Origin: Hyphomonadaceae bacterium ML37
GTDB taxonomy: Bacteria > Pseudomonadota > Alphaproteobacteria > Caulobacterales > Maricaulaceae
NCBI GenBank assembly: GCA_027627685.1
Contig: CP091241.1
Span: 2,171,191 to 2,235,190, forward strand
Length of the DNA stretch: 64,000 bases
Direction: 5' to 3'
In this document: positions 32,997-42,586 of the stretch, in pieces
Numbering within the stretch: position 1 is the first letter of the stretch
Layout of the letters: every line of letters starts with the position of its first letter
Program-made: the position numbers and the translations under genes
The notes under the pieces: model-generated
The model's input: only the letters and a program-made list of their open reading frames with translations
Told to the model about the DNA's origin: nothing
Databases searched by the model: none

Positions 32997-34349
32997 TCAG
33001 TCCTTGCTTTTGGTCTTTTTCGCGCTCATGGCTGCGCGGAATCTGGCGGCCCATCCGGGCTTGGTCTCCTGACGCGCCCGGGCGAGGCCCAGCCCGTCGG
33101 CCGGCACGTCGCCGGTGATCACCGAGCCTGACCCGGTCATCGCCCCGGCCCCGATCTCCACCGGCGCCACAAGCGAGGAGTTCGACCCGATGAAGGCGCC
33201 CTCCCCGATCACCGTGCGGTGCTTGAAGAACCCGTCATAATTGCAGGTGATCGTCCCGGCGCCGATATTGGCCTTCGCGCCCACATCGCTATCTCCGATA
33301 TAGGACAGGTGATTGGCTTTTGCGCCCTCCCCCAGGCGGGATTTTTTCACCTCGACAAAATTGCCCACTTTCGCCCCCGCCTCCAGCACCGCGCCGGGGC
33401 GCAGCCGGGCGTAAGGTCCGACCTCGCAGTCCGGGCCGACATAAGCGCCTTCAAGATGGCTGAATGCCCGGATCACCGCGCCGCCCGCCACCGAAACGCC
33501 CGGGCCGAACACCACATGGGGCTCGATCACCACGTCGGCTTCAATTTGCGTGTCATGGCTGAAGAAGACGGTTTCGGGCGCGGTCAGCGTCACCCCGGCG
33601 GTCATCGCCTCTGCGCGGCGGCGCGTCTGGAAGGCGGCCTCGGCGGCGGCCAGATCGGCCCGGTCATTGACGCCCAGCACCTCGCGCTCATCGGCCCGCA
33701 CGACGCGCGCGTCCAGCCCGTCCGCGCGCGCCATGGCGACAATGTCGGTCAGATAGTATTCGCCCTTGGCGTTGTCGTTTTTCAGCGCCGCCAGCCAGCC
33801 CCAGAGGTGCTCCGCCCGGCAGGCGATCACACCCGAATTGCACAGGCGCACCGCGCGCTGCTGCTCGCTCGCGTCCTTGGCCTCCACGATCGCTTCCAGC
33901 ACGCCGGGCGCCGATTCGATCAGGCGGCCATATCCGCCCGGCGCGTCCGGCTCGAAGCCCAGCACCGCCACCGCCGCCTCATCCAGCGCCGCGAACACCG
34001 CCTCGACGGTTTCCGGCCGGATCAGCGGCGTGTCGGCGTAAAGCACGATCACATCGCCCTCAAACCCCGCGAGCGCGGCTTGCGCTTGGCGCACCGCATG
34101 CCCGGTGCCCGAAGGCGGGTCTTGCAGCACGGTCACGGCGCCGGCGGCTGCGGCCCGGTCACGCACGGCCGGGCTGTGGGCGCCCCAGACGGTCACGATC
34201 CGCTCGGCTCCGGCGGCGCGCGCCAGATCCAGGCTCCAGTCCAGCATGGCGCGTCCGGCGACCGCGTGCAGCGGTTTGGCCAGAGCCGATTTCATGCGGG
34301 TGCCCTGTCCGGCGGCGAGTATCACGGCGGCGCGCGCTCGGTGTGTCAT
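32997..34349 (-). CDS. glmU: Bifunctional UDP-N-acetylglucosamine pyrophosphorylase / glucosamine-1-phosphate acetyltransferase
   Basis: A 450-residue GlmU making UDP-GlcNAc for peptidoglycan and LPS. The N-terminal uridyltransferase shows ILAAGQGTRMKSALAKPLH and the DTPLIRPETV metal region. The C-terminal left-handed beta-helix acetyltransferase (about residue 245 on) shows NFVEVKKSRLGEGAKANH, SYIGDSDVGAKANIGAGT and NYDGFFKHRT. Start at ATG 34349, which follows a GGAG site; longer frames are unsupported. First gene of the glmU-gabD unit; its promoter lies in the 215-base gap opposite gph. Confidence 0.95.
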   Translation of the reverse strand: MTHRARAAVILAAGQGTRMKSALAKPLHAVAGRAMLDWSLDLARAAGAERIVTVWGAHSPAVRDRAAAAGAVTVLQDPPSGTGHAVRQAQAALAGFEGDVIVLYADTPLIRPETVEAVFAALDEAAVAVLGFEPDAPGGYGRLIESAPGVLEAIVEAKDASEQQRAVRLCNSGVIACRAEHLWGWLAALKNDNAKGEYYLTDIVAMARADGLDARVVRADEREVLGVNDRADLAAAEAAFQTRRRAEAMTAGVTLTAPETVFFSHDTQIEADVVIEPHVVFGPGVSVAGGAVIRAFSHLEGAYVGPDCEVGPYARLRPGAVLEAGAKVGNFVEVKKSRLGEGAKANHLSYIGDSDVGAKANIGAGTITCNYDGFFKHRTVIGEGAFIGSNSSLVAPVEIGAGAMTGSGSVITGDVPADGLGLARARQETKPGWAARFRAAMSAKKTKSKD

Positions 34350-34564
34350 CACGTCTCCTGTCCCGGGTCTGGGCGCCAGATCGGCGGCGCGCCGCCTGTG
34401 AGCCGCCCTATAGCGCACCTGCGCGCGCTGTGCGACCACATCGCCGGGGTGATGTGCCTTGGGACCTGATTTATGTCCCCGTCCGGCCGGCTCATGTGCC
34501 CGTCACGGGCTTTGAGGACCCGCAAATTGCGGGGATAGTCTGGGCGCATAAAGGGGGGATAGCC

Positions 34565-35275
34565 ATGAATCGCCATCCATCGCTATCCGGCGCCCGAATC
34601 GCCTTCGACCTTGACGGCACGCTGGTGGATACCGCGCCGGACCTGGTGCGCGCCCTCAACGCCGCCATCGCGCCGGCGGGCCTCGACCCTGTCCCCCTGT
34701 CAGACGTGCGCGCCATGGTGGGCCGCGGCGCGCGCGCCCTCATCGAACGCGCCTTCGCCAATGCCGGCCGCGCCGCGCCGCCCGAAGACGAATTGTCTGG
34801 CGCGCTTGAGCTTTTCCTGTCGGTGTATCGCGAGGGGATCGCCGATCTGTCGCGGCCTTTCCCCGGCGTCGAGGCGGCGCTGGATGAGCTGGCCGATGCG
34901 GGCGCCCGCCTGTCTGTCTGCACCAACAAGCCGGGCTGGCTGGCGGTCCCGCTTCTGCAGGCGCTGGACCTGGCGGATCGCTTCGAACGCATTGTCGGGG
35001 CTGAAGATTCGCCGGCCAAGAAGCCTGATCCGGCTCATGTTCTGATGGCGCTGGGCGGCGCCCCGGTTGAGGCGGGCGACATCCTGGTGGGCGATTCGCG
35101 CGTCGACTTCGAGGCCGCGCGGGCTGCGGGCGCCGGCATCATCCTGTTTGAAAACGGCTATGACGAAAAACCGGTCCGCACGCTGGGCGCGGACCGGCTT
35201 TTCAATTCATACAAGGATCTGCCGGCGCTGACCGCCGGGCTGATCACGCAGCGTCAGGCGCTGCGGCGTTCCTGA
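34565..35275 (+). CDS. gph: HAD-family phosphoglycolate phosphatase
   Basis: A 236-residue HAD hydrolase. Motif I is FDLDGTLVDTAPDLV, with both Asp of DxD, at residues 14-28. Motif II lies in SVCTNKPGWLA, motif III Lys in SPAKKPDPAHV, and motif IV is DILVGDSRVDFEAARAA. This matches Gph, which removes phosphoglycolate formed in DNA repair or photorespiration-like reactions; other small phosphatase substrates are possible. ATG 34565 follows GGGGGGA. The end overlaps the convergent small gene at 35254 by 22 bases. Confidence 0.88.
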   Translation: MNRHPSLSGARIAFDLDGTLVDTAPDLVRALNAAIAPAGLDPVPLSDVRAMVGRGARALIERAFANAGRAAPPEDELSGALELFLSVYREGIADLSRPFPGVEAALDELADAGARLSVCTNKPGWLAVPLLQALDLADRFERIVGAEDSPAKKPDPAHVLMALGGAPVEAGDILVGDSRVDFEAARAAGAGIILFENGYDEKPVRTLGADRLFNSYKDLPALTAGLITQRQALRRS

Positions 35276-35472
35276 CCGCGGTCATTGGCAGGCCGGGGCA
35301 TGCCGTTGACCATGTTGGAGCGCACATCAGTGCGCGCCGAACGCATCGCCGGCATGAAGCCAGCTTCCTGCAGCTCGACGGACACGTCGTAGCCACGTTC
35401 TTTCCAGTACGCTTCGATGCGCTCTTTGAGACGGAGAGCACCTTCGCGGGTGCAAAAATCATTGCTGGCCAT
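35254..35472 (-). CDS. Small conserved hypothetical protein
   Basis: A 72-residue protein starting MASNDFCTREGALRLKERIE, with an excellent AAGGAGG eight bases before ATG 35472. The first half is an amphipathic helix-rich segment with YWKERGYDVSVELQEAGF, and the rest is polar (RTDVRSNMVNGMPRP). Proteins of this sort are frequent in alphaproteobacteria as single-copy unknowns. Monocistronic; its 3' end overlaps gph. The very strong ribosome site argues it is a real, well expressed gene. Confidence 0.75.
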   Translation of the reverse strand: MASNDFCTREGALRLKERIEAYWKERGYDVSVELQEAGFMPAMRSARTDVRSNMVNGMPRPANDRGQERRSA

Positions 35473-35706
35473 GGGGAGGACCTCCTTATCCACGCGTCAC
35501 CAGTCACGCGCGGCGGGTTCGTTGTTGAAAAGGAAACGACCGGAACAGACCTGTGTCGTTCAGGCGCTGCATGGGTCTATAGGTGATATTTCTTCTTGAC
35601 GGAAGTGTGACGAGGCCAAGGCGGTAAATATTTTTATCCCCCCCTGCGTCTGCGTCCGTCCGCTTGACCGCGCAGAGGCGCCAACGTATACGACCAGCCT
35701 CTTTTC

Positions 35707-35781
35707 GGGCGGCTAGCTCAGCGGTAGAGCACTTCGTTCACACCGAAGGGGTCACAAGTTCGATCCTTGTGCCGCCCACCA
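35707..35781 (+). tRNA. tRNA-Val (anticodon CAC)
   Basis: Full cloverleaf: acceptor GGGCGGC/GCCGCCC (perfect 7 bp), D-arm GCTC...GAGC, anticodon stem CTTCG/CGAAG with loop TTCACAC (anticodon CAC, reads GUG), T-arm ACAAG-TTCGATC-CTTGT, discriminator A and encoded CCA. No truncated copy or direct repeat of its 3' end was noticed nearby, so there is no sign that it serves as an integration site here. Confidence 0.97.
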
Positions 35782-35980
35782 CTCCCTCCCGCCACCCGTT
35801 TCGCTCACGCGATTGTGATGTCAATCGGCAGATCGAAGCGGGCCATGGGCGCACGGGCCGCGTCCCGGCGCCGCAGCTGCGTCCCATGCTCTTGCGAAGC
35901 GTTCTCAAAAATGCCACACAGATAGCATGCGCATGGCGAAGGGCTATGCGCCCTGTCATCTGTTCCGGGGACTGCCCGCC

Positions 35981-37033
35981 ATGTTGAAACGCCTTTTCGC
36001 CGCTGGCGCCATCGCCGCCCTCTCCCTGTCCGCCTGCGCGCCCGAGGCCGCAGAGGTCTCCAGCGCCGCTGACGCGGGCGAGATCAACTTGTTCACCGCC
36101 CGCCACTACGCCTCGGATGCGGCCGTCTACGCGGCCTTCACCGAAGAAACCGGCATTCGCGTCAACGTCCTGGAGGCGCCCGCCGACCAGCTGATCGAAC
36201 GCATGCGCGCCGAGGGCGCCCGCTCCCAGGCCGATGTGGTCATCACCGTGGACGCGGGCCGGCTCTGGCGCGCCGATCAGGCCGGACTGTTCCAGCCTGC
36301 GCCCGAGCTCGCCGATACACTCAACGCCGTGCCGGCCAATCTGCGCCATCCCGACGGCCACTGGTTCGGCTTCGCCAGCCGGGTGCGTGTCGTGGTCTTC
36401 GCCCGGGATCGTGTGAACGCCTCGGAAATCACCGACTTCCTCGATGTCGCCGGCGAGCGCTGGCGCGGCCGCCTGTGCGTGCGTTCGTCGAACAATGTGT
36501 ATAATCAATCGCTTCTCGCCGGTCTGATCGATGCGGTGGGCCCTGAGCAGGCCGAAACCTGGGCCGCCGGTGTCGCGGCCAACATCGCTCGCGCGCCGCA
36601 GGGCGGGGATACCGACCAGATCCGCGCCGTGGCCGCAGGCGAATGCGACATCGCCATTGTGAACCACTATTACCTCGCCCGGCTCCAGCGCACCGAGGAT
36701 CCGGCTGACCGCGCCGTGGCCGAGGCGGTCGACATTGTCTTCCCCTCGCTGGCCGGACGCGGCGCCCCGTTCAACATTTCCGGCGCAGGTCTGGCGGCGA
36801 ACGCCCCCAACCGCGACAACGCCCTAGCGTTCCTCGCCTTTCTGCTGACCGAGCACGGCCAGCGCCAGTTCGCCGAGTTGACCAATGAATTCCCGGTCGT
36901 GGCGGGCGTCACCTACGACAATGATGTGCTCGCCGCCTATCCGCAGATCACGCCGGACCCGGTGAACGTCAACCGGCTGGGCGAGAACGCCACTGCCGCA
37001 CAACGCATCTTTGACCGCGTCGGATGGCCGTAA
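35981..37033 (+). CDS. fbpA: Ferric iron ABC transporter substrate-binding lipoprotein
   Basis: A 350-residue periplasmic binding protein with a lipoprotein signal (LSLSAC, Cys 19). The mature protein INLFTARHYASDAAVYAAF is the FbpA/FutA start, with a YN-like ferric-binding pair later: NVYNQSL near residue 170 and NHYYLARL near residue 227. Such proteins deliver Fe(III) to an FbpBC permease, and the permease and ATPase follow with overlapping starts. ATG 35981 was chosen since it begins the signal peptide. No Fur box was identified by eye upstream. Confidence 0.9.
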   Translation: MLKRLFAAGAIAALSLSACAPEAAEVSSAADAGEINLFTARHYASDAAVYAAFTEETGIRVNVLEAPADQLIERMRAEGARSQADVVITVDAGRLWRADQAGLFQPAPELADTLNAVPANLRHPDGHWFGFASRVRVVVFARDRVNASEITDFLDVAGERWRGRLCVRSSNNVYNQSLLAGLIDAVGPEQAETWAAGVAANIARAPQGGDTDQIRAVAAGECDIAIVNHYYLARLQRTEDPADRAVAEAVDIVFPSLAGRGAPFNISGAGLAANAPNRDNALAFLAFLLTEHGQRQFAELTNEFPVVAGVTYDNDVLAAYPQITPDPVNVNRLGENATAAQRIFDRVGWP

Positions 37034-38649
37034 GCCCGCGTCTGCGCCAGGCCTATCCGGTCTGGCCCGCCCTGATCGCCGCCATCGCCTGCGCCGCCCC
37101 GCTTGTTGCGGTGGCGGCGCTGGCCGTTTCGGGCGAGTGGTCAGGCTATCTGGCCCATCTCTGGTCAACCCGCCTGCCGGTCTATCTCCTGAACACGCTG
37201 CAGGTGACGGTCATCTCCGGCGGCCTGGCGGTCGTGCTGGGGTCGGGCCTGGCCTGGCTGGTGGCGCGCTATGAGTTTGCCGGGCGCGGCGTGTTTGAAT
37301 GGCTGCTGGCCCTGCCGCTGGCGGTGCCCGCCTACGCCGCCGCCTATGGCTGGTTTGACCTGACCCAGGCTGCCGGACCGCTGGGCATGCTGCCAACGGT
37401 GCGCGGCGCCACCGGCGCAGGGCTGGTGCTGGGCCTGACGCTCTACCCATATGTCTATCTCCTGGCGCGCGAAGCGTTCGCCGGTCAATCCTCAGACGCT
37501 TATGAAGCCGCCCGCACGCTCGGCGCCCGTCCGCGCGAGGCATTCCTGCGCGCCGCCATGCCCATGGCCCGCCCCGCCATCGCCGCCGGTCTGGCGCTGG
37601 TGGTCATGGAGACGTTGGCCGATTTCGGCGCGGTGGCCCATCTGGGCGCGCCGACCCTGACCGTGGGTCTGATCCGCGCCTGGGCCGGTGAAGGCGCGAC
37701 GGCGGACGCCGCGCGCCTGGCCCTCATTCTGGTCGCCATCGCCTTCCTGATCTTCGCCCTGGAGCGCGCCCAGCGCGCCCGCGCCCGCCAGACCAGCGCG
37801 TCGGGCCGCCGGCGTCCGTCGCGCCGGATCGTCCTGTCGCCGATTCGCGGTCTGGCGGCAGCGGCGCTCTGCCTGTCCCCGGTCCTTCTGGGCATGGTGA
37901 TCCCGTTGGGACGCCTCACCTACCGGGCCTTGAATGCGCCCGTGACCCGCGACCTTGCCAGCGCCGCCCAGAACGCCGTTCTGCTCGCCGTCATCGCGGG
38001 CGTGCTCGCGGCGATGCTGGGCCTTGCCGCCGCTTACGCGCTTCGAACCGGCACGCGCCGGGGCGCAGTGGCGGCGCGCGTCGCCGGGCTTGGCTACGCG
38101 GTGCCGGGCGCTGTGGCCGCCATGGGCGTATTGGCGATCCTTGGCGTCATGCAGACCTGGATCGATGCGGCCTGGACCGGGCTGTTCGGCGCCGTCTTCC
38201 CGGTCATGCTCACAGGCGGGATCGCCGCGCTGATCTTCGCCTATCTGTCGCGCTTCGCCGCAGCCGCCATCGGTCCGGCCGACAGCGCCCTGTCGCGCGT
38301 CACGCCCACTCTGGACGGCGCGGCGCGCACGCTGGGCGCCAGCGCGCGCGAGACCGCGCGGCGCGTGCACTGGCCGCTGATCACACAAGGCGCGCTGCTG
38401 GCCGCCCTTCTGGTTTTCGTTGAAGTGCTTAAAGAACTGCCCGCAACGATGATCCTGAGACCCTTCAATTTCGACACCCTGGCTGTGATTGCGCACAATT
38501 ACGCATCTGATGAACGCCTTGGCGAAGCGGCCCTGCCCGCCTTGCTGATCGCGGCTGTGGCCCTGCCTCCGATGATCTGGATCGCCCGGCGCATCGTGCG
38601 TGCAGAAGGCGTGCGTGCCGAAGCTGTGCGGCCGGAGGCGGGCCATTGA
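37024..38649 (+). CDS. fbpB: Ferric iron ABC transporter permease (two fused permease domains)
   Basis: A 541-residue FbpB/ThiP-type permease with about twelve hydrophobic helices in two homologous halves. Each half carries an EAA-loop: DAYEAARTLGARPREAFLRA near residue 160 and DGAARTLGASARETARRVHW near 432. It forms the whole inner-membrane channel for Fe(III). Its ATG is ten bases inside the end of fbpA, and the stop TGA overlaps the TTG start of fbpC. Confidence 0.92.
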   Translation: MAVSPRLRQAYPVWPALIAAIACAAPLVAVAALAVSGEWSGYLAHLWSTRLPVYLLNTLQVTVISGGLAVVLGSGLAWLVARYEFAGRGVFEWLLALPLAVPAYAAAYGWFDLTQAAGPLGMLPTVRGATGAGLVLGLTLYPYVYLLAREAFAGQSSDAYEAARTLGARPREAFLRAAMPMARPAIAAGLALVVMETLADFGAVAHLGAPTLTVGLIRAWAGEGATADAARLALILVAIAFLIFALERAQRARARQTSASGRRRPSRRIVLSPIRGLAAAALCLSPVLLGMVIPLGRLTYRALNAPVTRDLASAAQNAVLLAVIAGVLAAMLGLAAAYALRTGTRRGAVAARVAGLGYAVPGAVAAMGVLAILGVMQTWIDAAWTGLFGAVFPVMLTGGIAALIFAYLSRFAAAAIGPADSALSRVTPTLDGAARTLGASARETARRVHWPLITQGALLAALLVFVEVLKELPATMILRPFNFDTLAVIAHNYASDERLGEAALPALLIAAVALPPMIWIARRIVRAEGVRAEAVRPEAGH

Positions 38650-39707
38650 TCCTGGATGACCGTGTCCTGGATGTGCGCGCCGCCACAGTCCGTTTCGCGC
38701 CCGGCCGCCCGGCGGTGGACGGCGCCGATCTGCGCCTGACCTGCGGGCGGGTTACGGCGCTGCTGGGCCCGTCCGGCTCGGGCAAATCCTCGCTTCTGCG
38801 CGCCATCGCCGGACTGGAGCGGCTCGACGGCGGCGATATCCGTTTCGAGAACAAGATGTGGAGCGGACCGGGCGTCCACGTCCCGCCTGAAGAGCGCCGC
38901 TGCGGCGTGGTGTTTCAGGACTACGCGCTGTTTCCCCACCTGTCGGCGCTGGACAACACGGCCTTCGGTCTGCGCGATGGCGACCGCGCCCACCGGCGCA
39001 CACAGGCGATGGCGCGCCTCAGGTCCGTTGAGCTGGAGGGGAGAGCGCACGCCTTCCCCCACCAGCTATCCGGCGGCGAGCAGCAGCGCGTGGCCCTCGC
39101 CCGGGCGCTGGCGCCCCATCCTGACGTCGTTCTGATGGACGAGCCCTTCTCCGGGCTTGACCGGCGCCTGCGCGCTGAGTTGCGCGAAACCACCGCCCGC
39201 GCCCTGCGCGAGAGCGAGGCCGCCACCTTGCTGGTCACCCATGACGCGGAAGAGGCGCTGGCGCTGGCCGACACGATCGCGCTGATGAGCGAGGGCCGCA
39301 TCATCCAGACCGGCGCGCCCGACGCGCTCTACCTGCGCCCGAACTCGCTCACCGCCGCCCGGCTTCTGGGCGAGGTGGAGGTGTTTGACGCGGTGGTGTC
39401 GAATGGCCGCGCGCAAACGCTTCTGGGTGATGCGCCTGCGCCGGGATTTGCGGACGGAGCGAAAGTCTGCGTGCTGGCGCGCCCTGAATCGATCCAGGTC
39501 GGGCGCGCTGACTCTGAAGGGGCGCTGGCGACCATCGCCGAGCGCCGGGCGGGCGTAGGCCAGCTGCGTCTGGTGTGCCATCTGGCCGACGGCGACCGCG
39601 AGGTCATGGCGCGCACGCTGCTCTCGGCGCGTCACCGTCAGGGCGACGCTGTGCGCCTCTCCCTCGATCCGGACGCCGTCCACGTCATTGCCGCCGACGC
39701 CGCCTGA
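38646..39707 (+). CDS. fbpC: Ferric iron ABC transporter ATP-binding protein
   Basis: A 353-residue ABC ATPase of the FbpC/PotA type with a C-terminal TOBE-like domain (from about residue 250). Walker A is LLGPSGSGKSSLLRAI, the signature is LSGGEQQRVALARAL near residue 140, Walker B is VVLMDEPFSGLD, and the H-loop is LLVTHDAEEALA. It starts with TTG, overlapping the fbpB stop as TTGA. Powers the importer formed with the two preceding gene products. Confidence 0.92.
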   Translation: MILDDRVLDVRAATVRFAPGRPAVDGADLRLTCGRVTALLGPSGSGKSSLLRAIAGLERLDGGDIRFENKMWSGPGVHVPPEERRCGVVFQDYALFPHLSALDNTAFGLRDGDRAHRRTQAMARLRSVELEGRAHAFPHQLSGGEQQRVALARALAPHPDVVLMDEPFSGLDRRLRAELRETTARALRESEAATLLVTHDAEEALALADTIALMSEGRIIQTGAPDALYLRPNSLTAARLLGEVEVFDAVVSNGRAQTLLGDAPAPGFADGAKVCVLARPESIQVGRADSEGALATIAERRAGVGQLRLVCHLADGDREVMARTLLSARHRQGDAVRLSLDPDAVHVIAADAA

Positions 39708-39780
39708 TCCCGATTGCAGTGCGCAGCAGCGCACCCTACCTCTTTCGTCCCGTCCACACCCTCACATACCGGTCCGCGCC

Positions 39781-40650
39781 ATGACCCTTGCCCTCGAGCC
39801 TGCCCCAAAGCCTGAAGGCCCCATCGCCCGGTTTGTGGCCAGCGCGGGCTTTCGCAACACCATCACCACGCTGATCCTGATCAACGCGGCGATCCTGGGC
39901 CTAATGACCTATGACCTGCCCGCCAGTGCGGTCACCGTGCTCCACTGGGCGGACCGCGCGATCATCGCGGTGTTCGTCATCGAGATCGCCCTCAAGCTGA
40001 TCGTCCAGCGCCAGAATTTCTTCCGCTCGGGCTGGAACTGGTTCGACTTTTCGGTAGTGGCCCTGTCGCTCGTTCCGGACGCAGGCGCGTTCACCGTGCT
40101 GCGGGCGCTGCGGGTGCTGCGCCTGTTCCGCCTGTTCTCGGTCGTGCCCGAAATGCGCCGGGTGGTGGAAGCGCTGGGCAAGGCGATCCCCGGCATGGGC
40201 GCCATCATCCTGGTGCTCACCGTGATCTTCTATGTCGGCGCGGTGATGGGCTCGATGATGTTCGCGGGCACCCACCCGCAATTCTTTGAAAATCTGGGCG
40301 CGTCGGCCTTCACCCTGTTCCAGGTGATGACGCTGGAAAGCTGGTCCATGGGCGTGGCCCGCCCGGTGATCGCCGAGCATCCGTTCGCCTGGATATTCTT
40401 TGTCGGCTTTATCGTGCTGACCAGCTTCGCGGTGCTCAACCTGTTCATCGCGGTGATCGTGGACTCCATGCAGTCCAAGCATTTCGACGCCGAGGACGAG
40501 CGTCAGCAGCTCGCCCATGACGAGCGCGTCCAGCTGCTCGACGAGGTTCGCGCGCTGCGCATAGAGCTGGCTGAATTGCGCTCCGAGCTGCGCATTCAGC
40601 CGCCCGAGGCGTCCAGTTCGGCGTCAAAGCGTGACGCCAGCGAGGAATAG
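39781..40650 (+). CDS. Bacterial voltage-gated sodium channel (NavBac type)
   Basis: A 289-residue single-domain six-helix ion channel. S1-S3 span residues 27-100. S4 (106-129) has gating arginines at every third position in VLRALRVLRLFRLF. S5 is about 138-162 and the pore loop contains TLESWSM (184-190), the glutamate-bearing filter of NaChBac-type sodium channels. S6 is about 203-228, followed by an acidic linker and a heptad coiled coil (RVQLLDEVRALRIELAEL, 249-266) that would tetramerise the channel. The ATG at 39781 gives the family-like start; the upstream frame is unsupported. The 3' end overlaps the convergent PBP gene by 55 bases. Homologues in marine bacteria couple sodium entry to motility or pH; the role here is inferred. 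Confidence 0.93.
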   Translation: MTLALEPAPKPEGPIARFVASAGFRNTITTLILINAAILGLMTYDLPASAVTVLHWADRAIIAVFVIEIALKLIVQRQNFFRSGWNWFDFSVVALSLVPDAGAFTVLRALRVLRLFRLFSVVPEMRRVVEALGKAIPGMGAIILVLTVIFYVGAVMGSMMFAGTHPQFFENLGASAFTLFQVMTLESWSMGVARPVIAEHPFAWIFFVGFIVLTSFAVLNLFIAVIVDSMQSKHFDAEDERQQLAHDERVQLLDEVRALRIELAELRSELRIQPPEASSSASKRDASEE

Positions 40651-42575
40651 AACGCCGCCAGCCGCTCGTCGCGTTCGCTGCGGCGGCGCGGGGCGGGCGC
40701 GGTCAGTGGCGCGGGCTCGACCCCTTCATGGGCCGCAATCATGAACCGGCTCCAGATCTCGGCCGGCAGCTGCCCCCCGGTCACCCCCTCCATCGGCGTA
40801 TCGTCGTCATTGCCGACCCACACCCCGGCGGTGAGGTGGGCGGTATAGCCGAGGAACCAGGCGTCGCGGCTGTTCTGGCTGGTGCCGGTCTTGCCCGCCG
40901 CCGTATGGCCGGGCACCCGCGCCCGCGTGCCGGTGCCGTCGATGATTACGCTCTGCAGCATCGTGCTGACCCAGCGGGCATGTTCGACCGTGAGCACCGA
41001 TTCGCCGTCGTCCGCAGGGTCCACTTCCCAGATCAGCTCGCCTCGGGCGCTGCGGATCTCGCGCACCAGATAGGGGTCGCGCCGCCAGCCATCGCGGGCG
41101 AACACTGCGTACGCGCCGGTCAGCTCCAGTAGCTGCACCTCGCCCGCCCCCAGCGTCATGGCGGGCACAGGCAGCATCGGCGTGCTCAACCCCATGCGCG
41201 CGGCCAGCGCGGTGACATTGGTCATCCCTGCGCGCACGCCCGCCTGCGCCGCCACGGTGTTGACCGAGCGCTTCAGGGCGTCGGCGATGGTGATGCGTCC
41301 CAGAAACCGTCCGCCGAAATTCACCGGGCTCCATCCGTCAATATCGATGGGGCCGTCATTGAAGGTCGTGGCCGGGCTCATGCCCGCCTCGAACGCCGCA
41401 GCGAACACGATGGGCTTGAAGGCCGATCCCGGCTGACGGCGCGCCTGGGTGGCGCGGTTGAACTGGCTCAGGCGGTAATCGCGCCCGCCCACCAGCGCGC
41501 GCACCTGACCGTCGGGGCCCAGCGCCACCAGCGCGCCCTCGCCCGCCTGACGCGCTTCACCCTGCTCGTCCAGCACCGCGTTGAGCGCGGCTTGGGCCGC
41601 GCGCTGCAGCGCCAGGTCGATGGTCGTCGTGATGACCAGATCAGGAATGGCCCGGTCCTCGCCCAGAATCGCCAGAGCTTCGGCGACGGCCGCGTCGAAC
41701 GGGTGGCCGGAGGCCTGCGCGTCACCGGGCGCCAGCAGCGCTTCGGCCACTTCGGCCGGGATCGCCGACGCGGTCATGTACGCGATGGGATCGATGAAAC
41801 CCTCGTCCAGCATGGACGTCAGCACCAGACGCGTGCGCGCCAGCGCCGCTTCCATGTTGTCGGTCGGGGCGAGACGCGTGGGCGCCTTGGGCAGGGAAGC
41901 GAGCAGCGCCGACTCCTGCAAGGTGAGCTCAGCGGTGGTGGTCTGGAAATAGCGCCGTGCCGCCGCTTCCACGCCATAGGCCTGTTCGCCCAGGTAAACC
42001 CGGTTGAGGTAGAGTTCGAGAATTTCCTGCTTGCTCAGCCGCCGCTCCAGCTGGCGCGCCAGGCGCATTTCCTGAAGCTTGCGGCGCAGGCTGCGCTCAG
42101 GGCTAAGCACCAGGTTTTTCACCAGCTGCATGGTCAGGGTGGAGCCGCCCTGCTCGGTGCGGCCGGCGCGCAGATTGACCCACAAGGACCGCGCCAGCCC
42201 GTGCAGATCCACGCCGTCATGCTCGAAGAATCGCCGGTCCTCGATGGCCAGGAAGGCTTGCGGCAAATGAGCGGGCATCTCTTCCAGACGCACACGGCGT
42301 CCGTATAGCGGGCCACGCACCGCCATCACCGTCCCGTCATTGGCCAGGACCGTCACCGACGGCTCCATGCGCACGTCCCACAGCGCGCCAATGTCTTCGG
42401 GCAGCTCGGGCAGATCATGGAACGCCCAGCGCCAGGTGACGCCGCCGGCGACGGCTCCGAGACAGACCAGCAATAGCAGGACGCCGCCCAGAATCGGCAG
42501 CGCGGCGCGCCGCAGGCGCGCGCCGAACGGCGCAGTATGGTCGGCCCGGTACGTGATCGTGCGCTCCTGTGTCAC
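40596..42575 (-). CDS. Class A penicillin-binding protein (PBP1A family)
   Basis: A bifunctional peptidoglycan synthase of about 659 residues. One N-terminal membrane helix (about residues 29-50) is followed by the GT51 glycosyltransferase with AIEDRRFFEHDG (catalytic Glu), GGSTLTMQLVKN and LELYLNRVYLG. The transpeptidase follows, with SxxK nucleophile in RQPGSAFKPIVFA, SVN in LKRSVNTVAA and KTG in AAGKTGTSQNSRDAWF. Start taken as GTG 42575; longer frames run into the divergent gene's control region, and no ideal ribosome site is visible. The region between this and the divergent ycgN-like gene contains a 16-bp palindrome. The C-terminal tail is Pro/Arg-rich. Confidence 0.92.
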   Translation of the reverse strand: MTQERTITYRADHTAPFGARLRRAALPILGGVLLLLVCLGAVAGGVTWRWAFHDLPELPEDIGALWDVRMEPSVTVLANDGTVMAVRGPLYGRRVRLEEMPAHLPQAFLAIEDRRFFEHDGVDLHGLARSLWVNLRAGRTEQGGSTLTMQLVKNLVLSPERSLRRKLQEMRLARQLERRLSKQEILELYLNRVYLGEQAYGVEAAARRYFQTTTAELTLQESALLASLPKAPTRLAPTDNMEAALARTRLVLTSMLDEGFIDPIAYMTASAIPAEVAEALLAPGDAQASGHPFDAAVAEALAILGEDRAIPDLVITTTIDLALQRAAQAALNAVLDEQGEARQAGEGALVALGPDGQVRALVGGRDYRLSQFNRATQARRQPGSAFKPIVFAAAFEAGMSPATTFNDGPIDIDGWSPVNFGGRFLGRITIADALKRSVNTVAAQAGVRAGMTNVTALAARMGLSTPMLPVPAMTLGAGEVQLLELTGAYAVFARDGWRRDPYLVREIRSARGELIWEVDPADDGESVLTVEHARWVSTMLQSVIIDGTGTRARVPGHTAAGKTGTSQNSRDAWFLGYTAHLTAGVWVGNDDDTPMEGVTGGQLPAEIWSRFMIAAHEGVEPAPLTAPAPRRRSERDERLAAFYSSLASRFDAELDASGG

Positions 42576-42586
42576 TGTGCTGCGGT

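Noticed and set aside
35707-35781. tRNA-Val as attachment site for the accessory segment
   Set aside because: The tRNA is intact, more than 4 kb from the segment, and no copy of its 3' end was noticed near 27800 or 31520.
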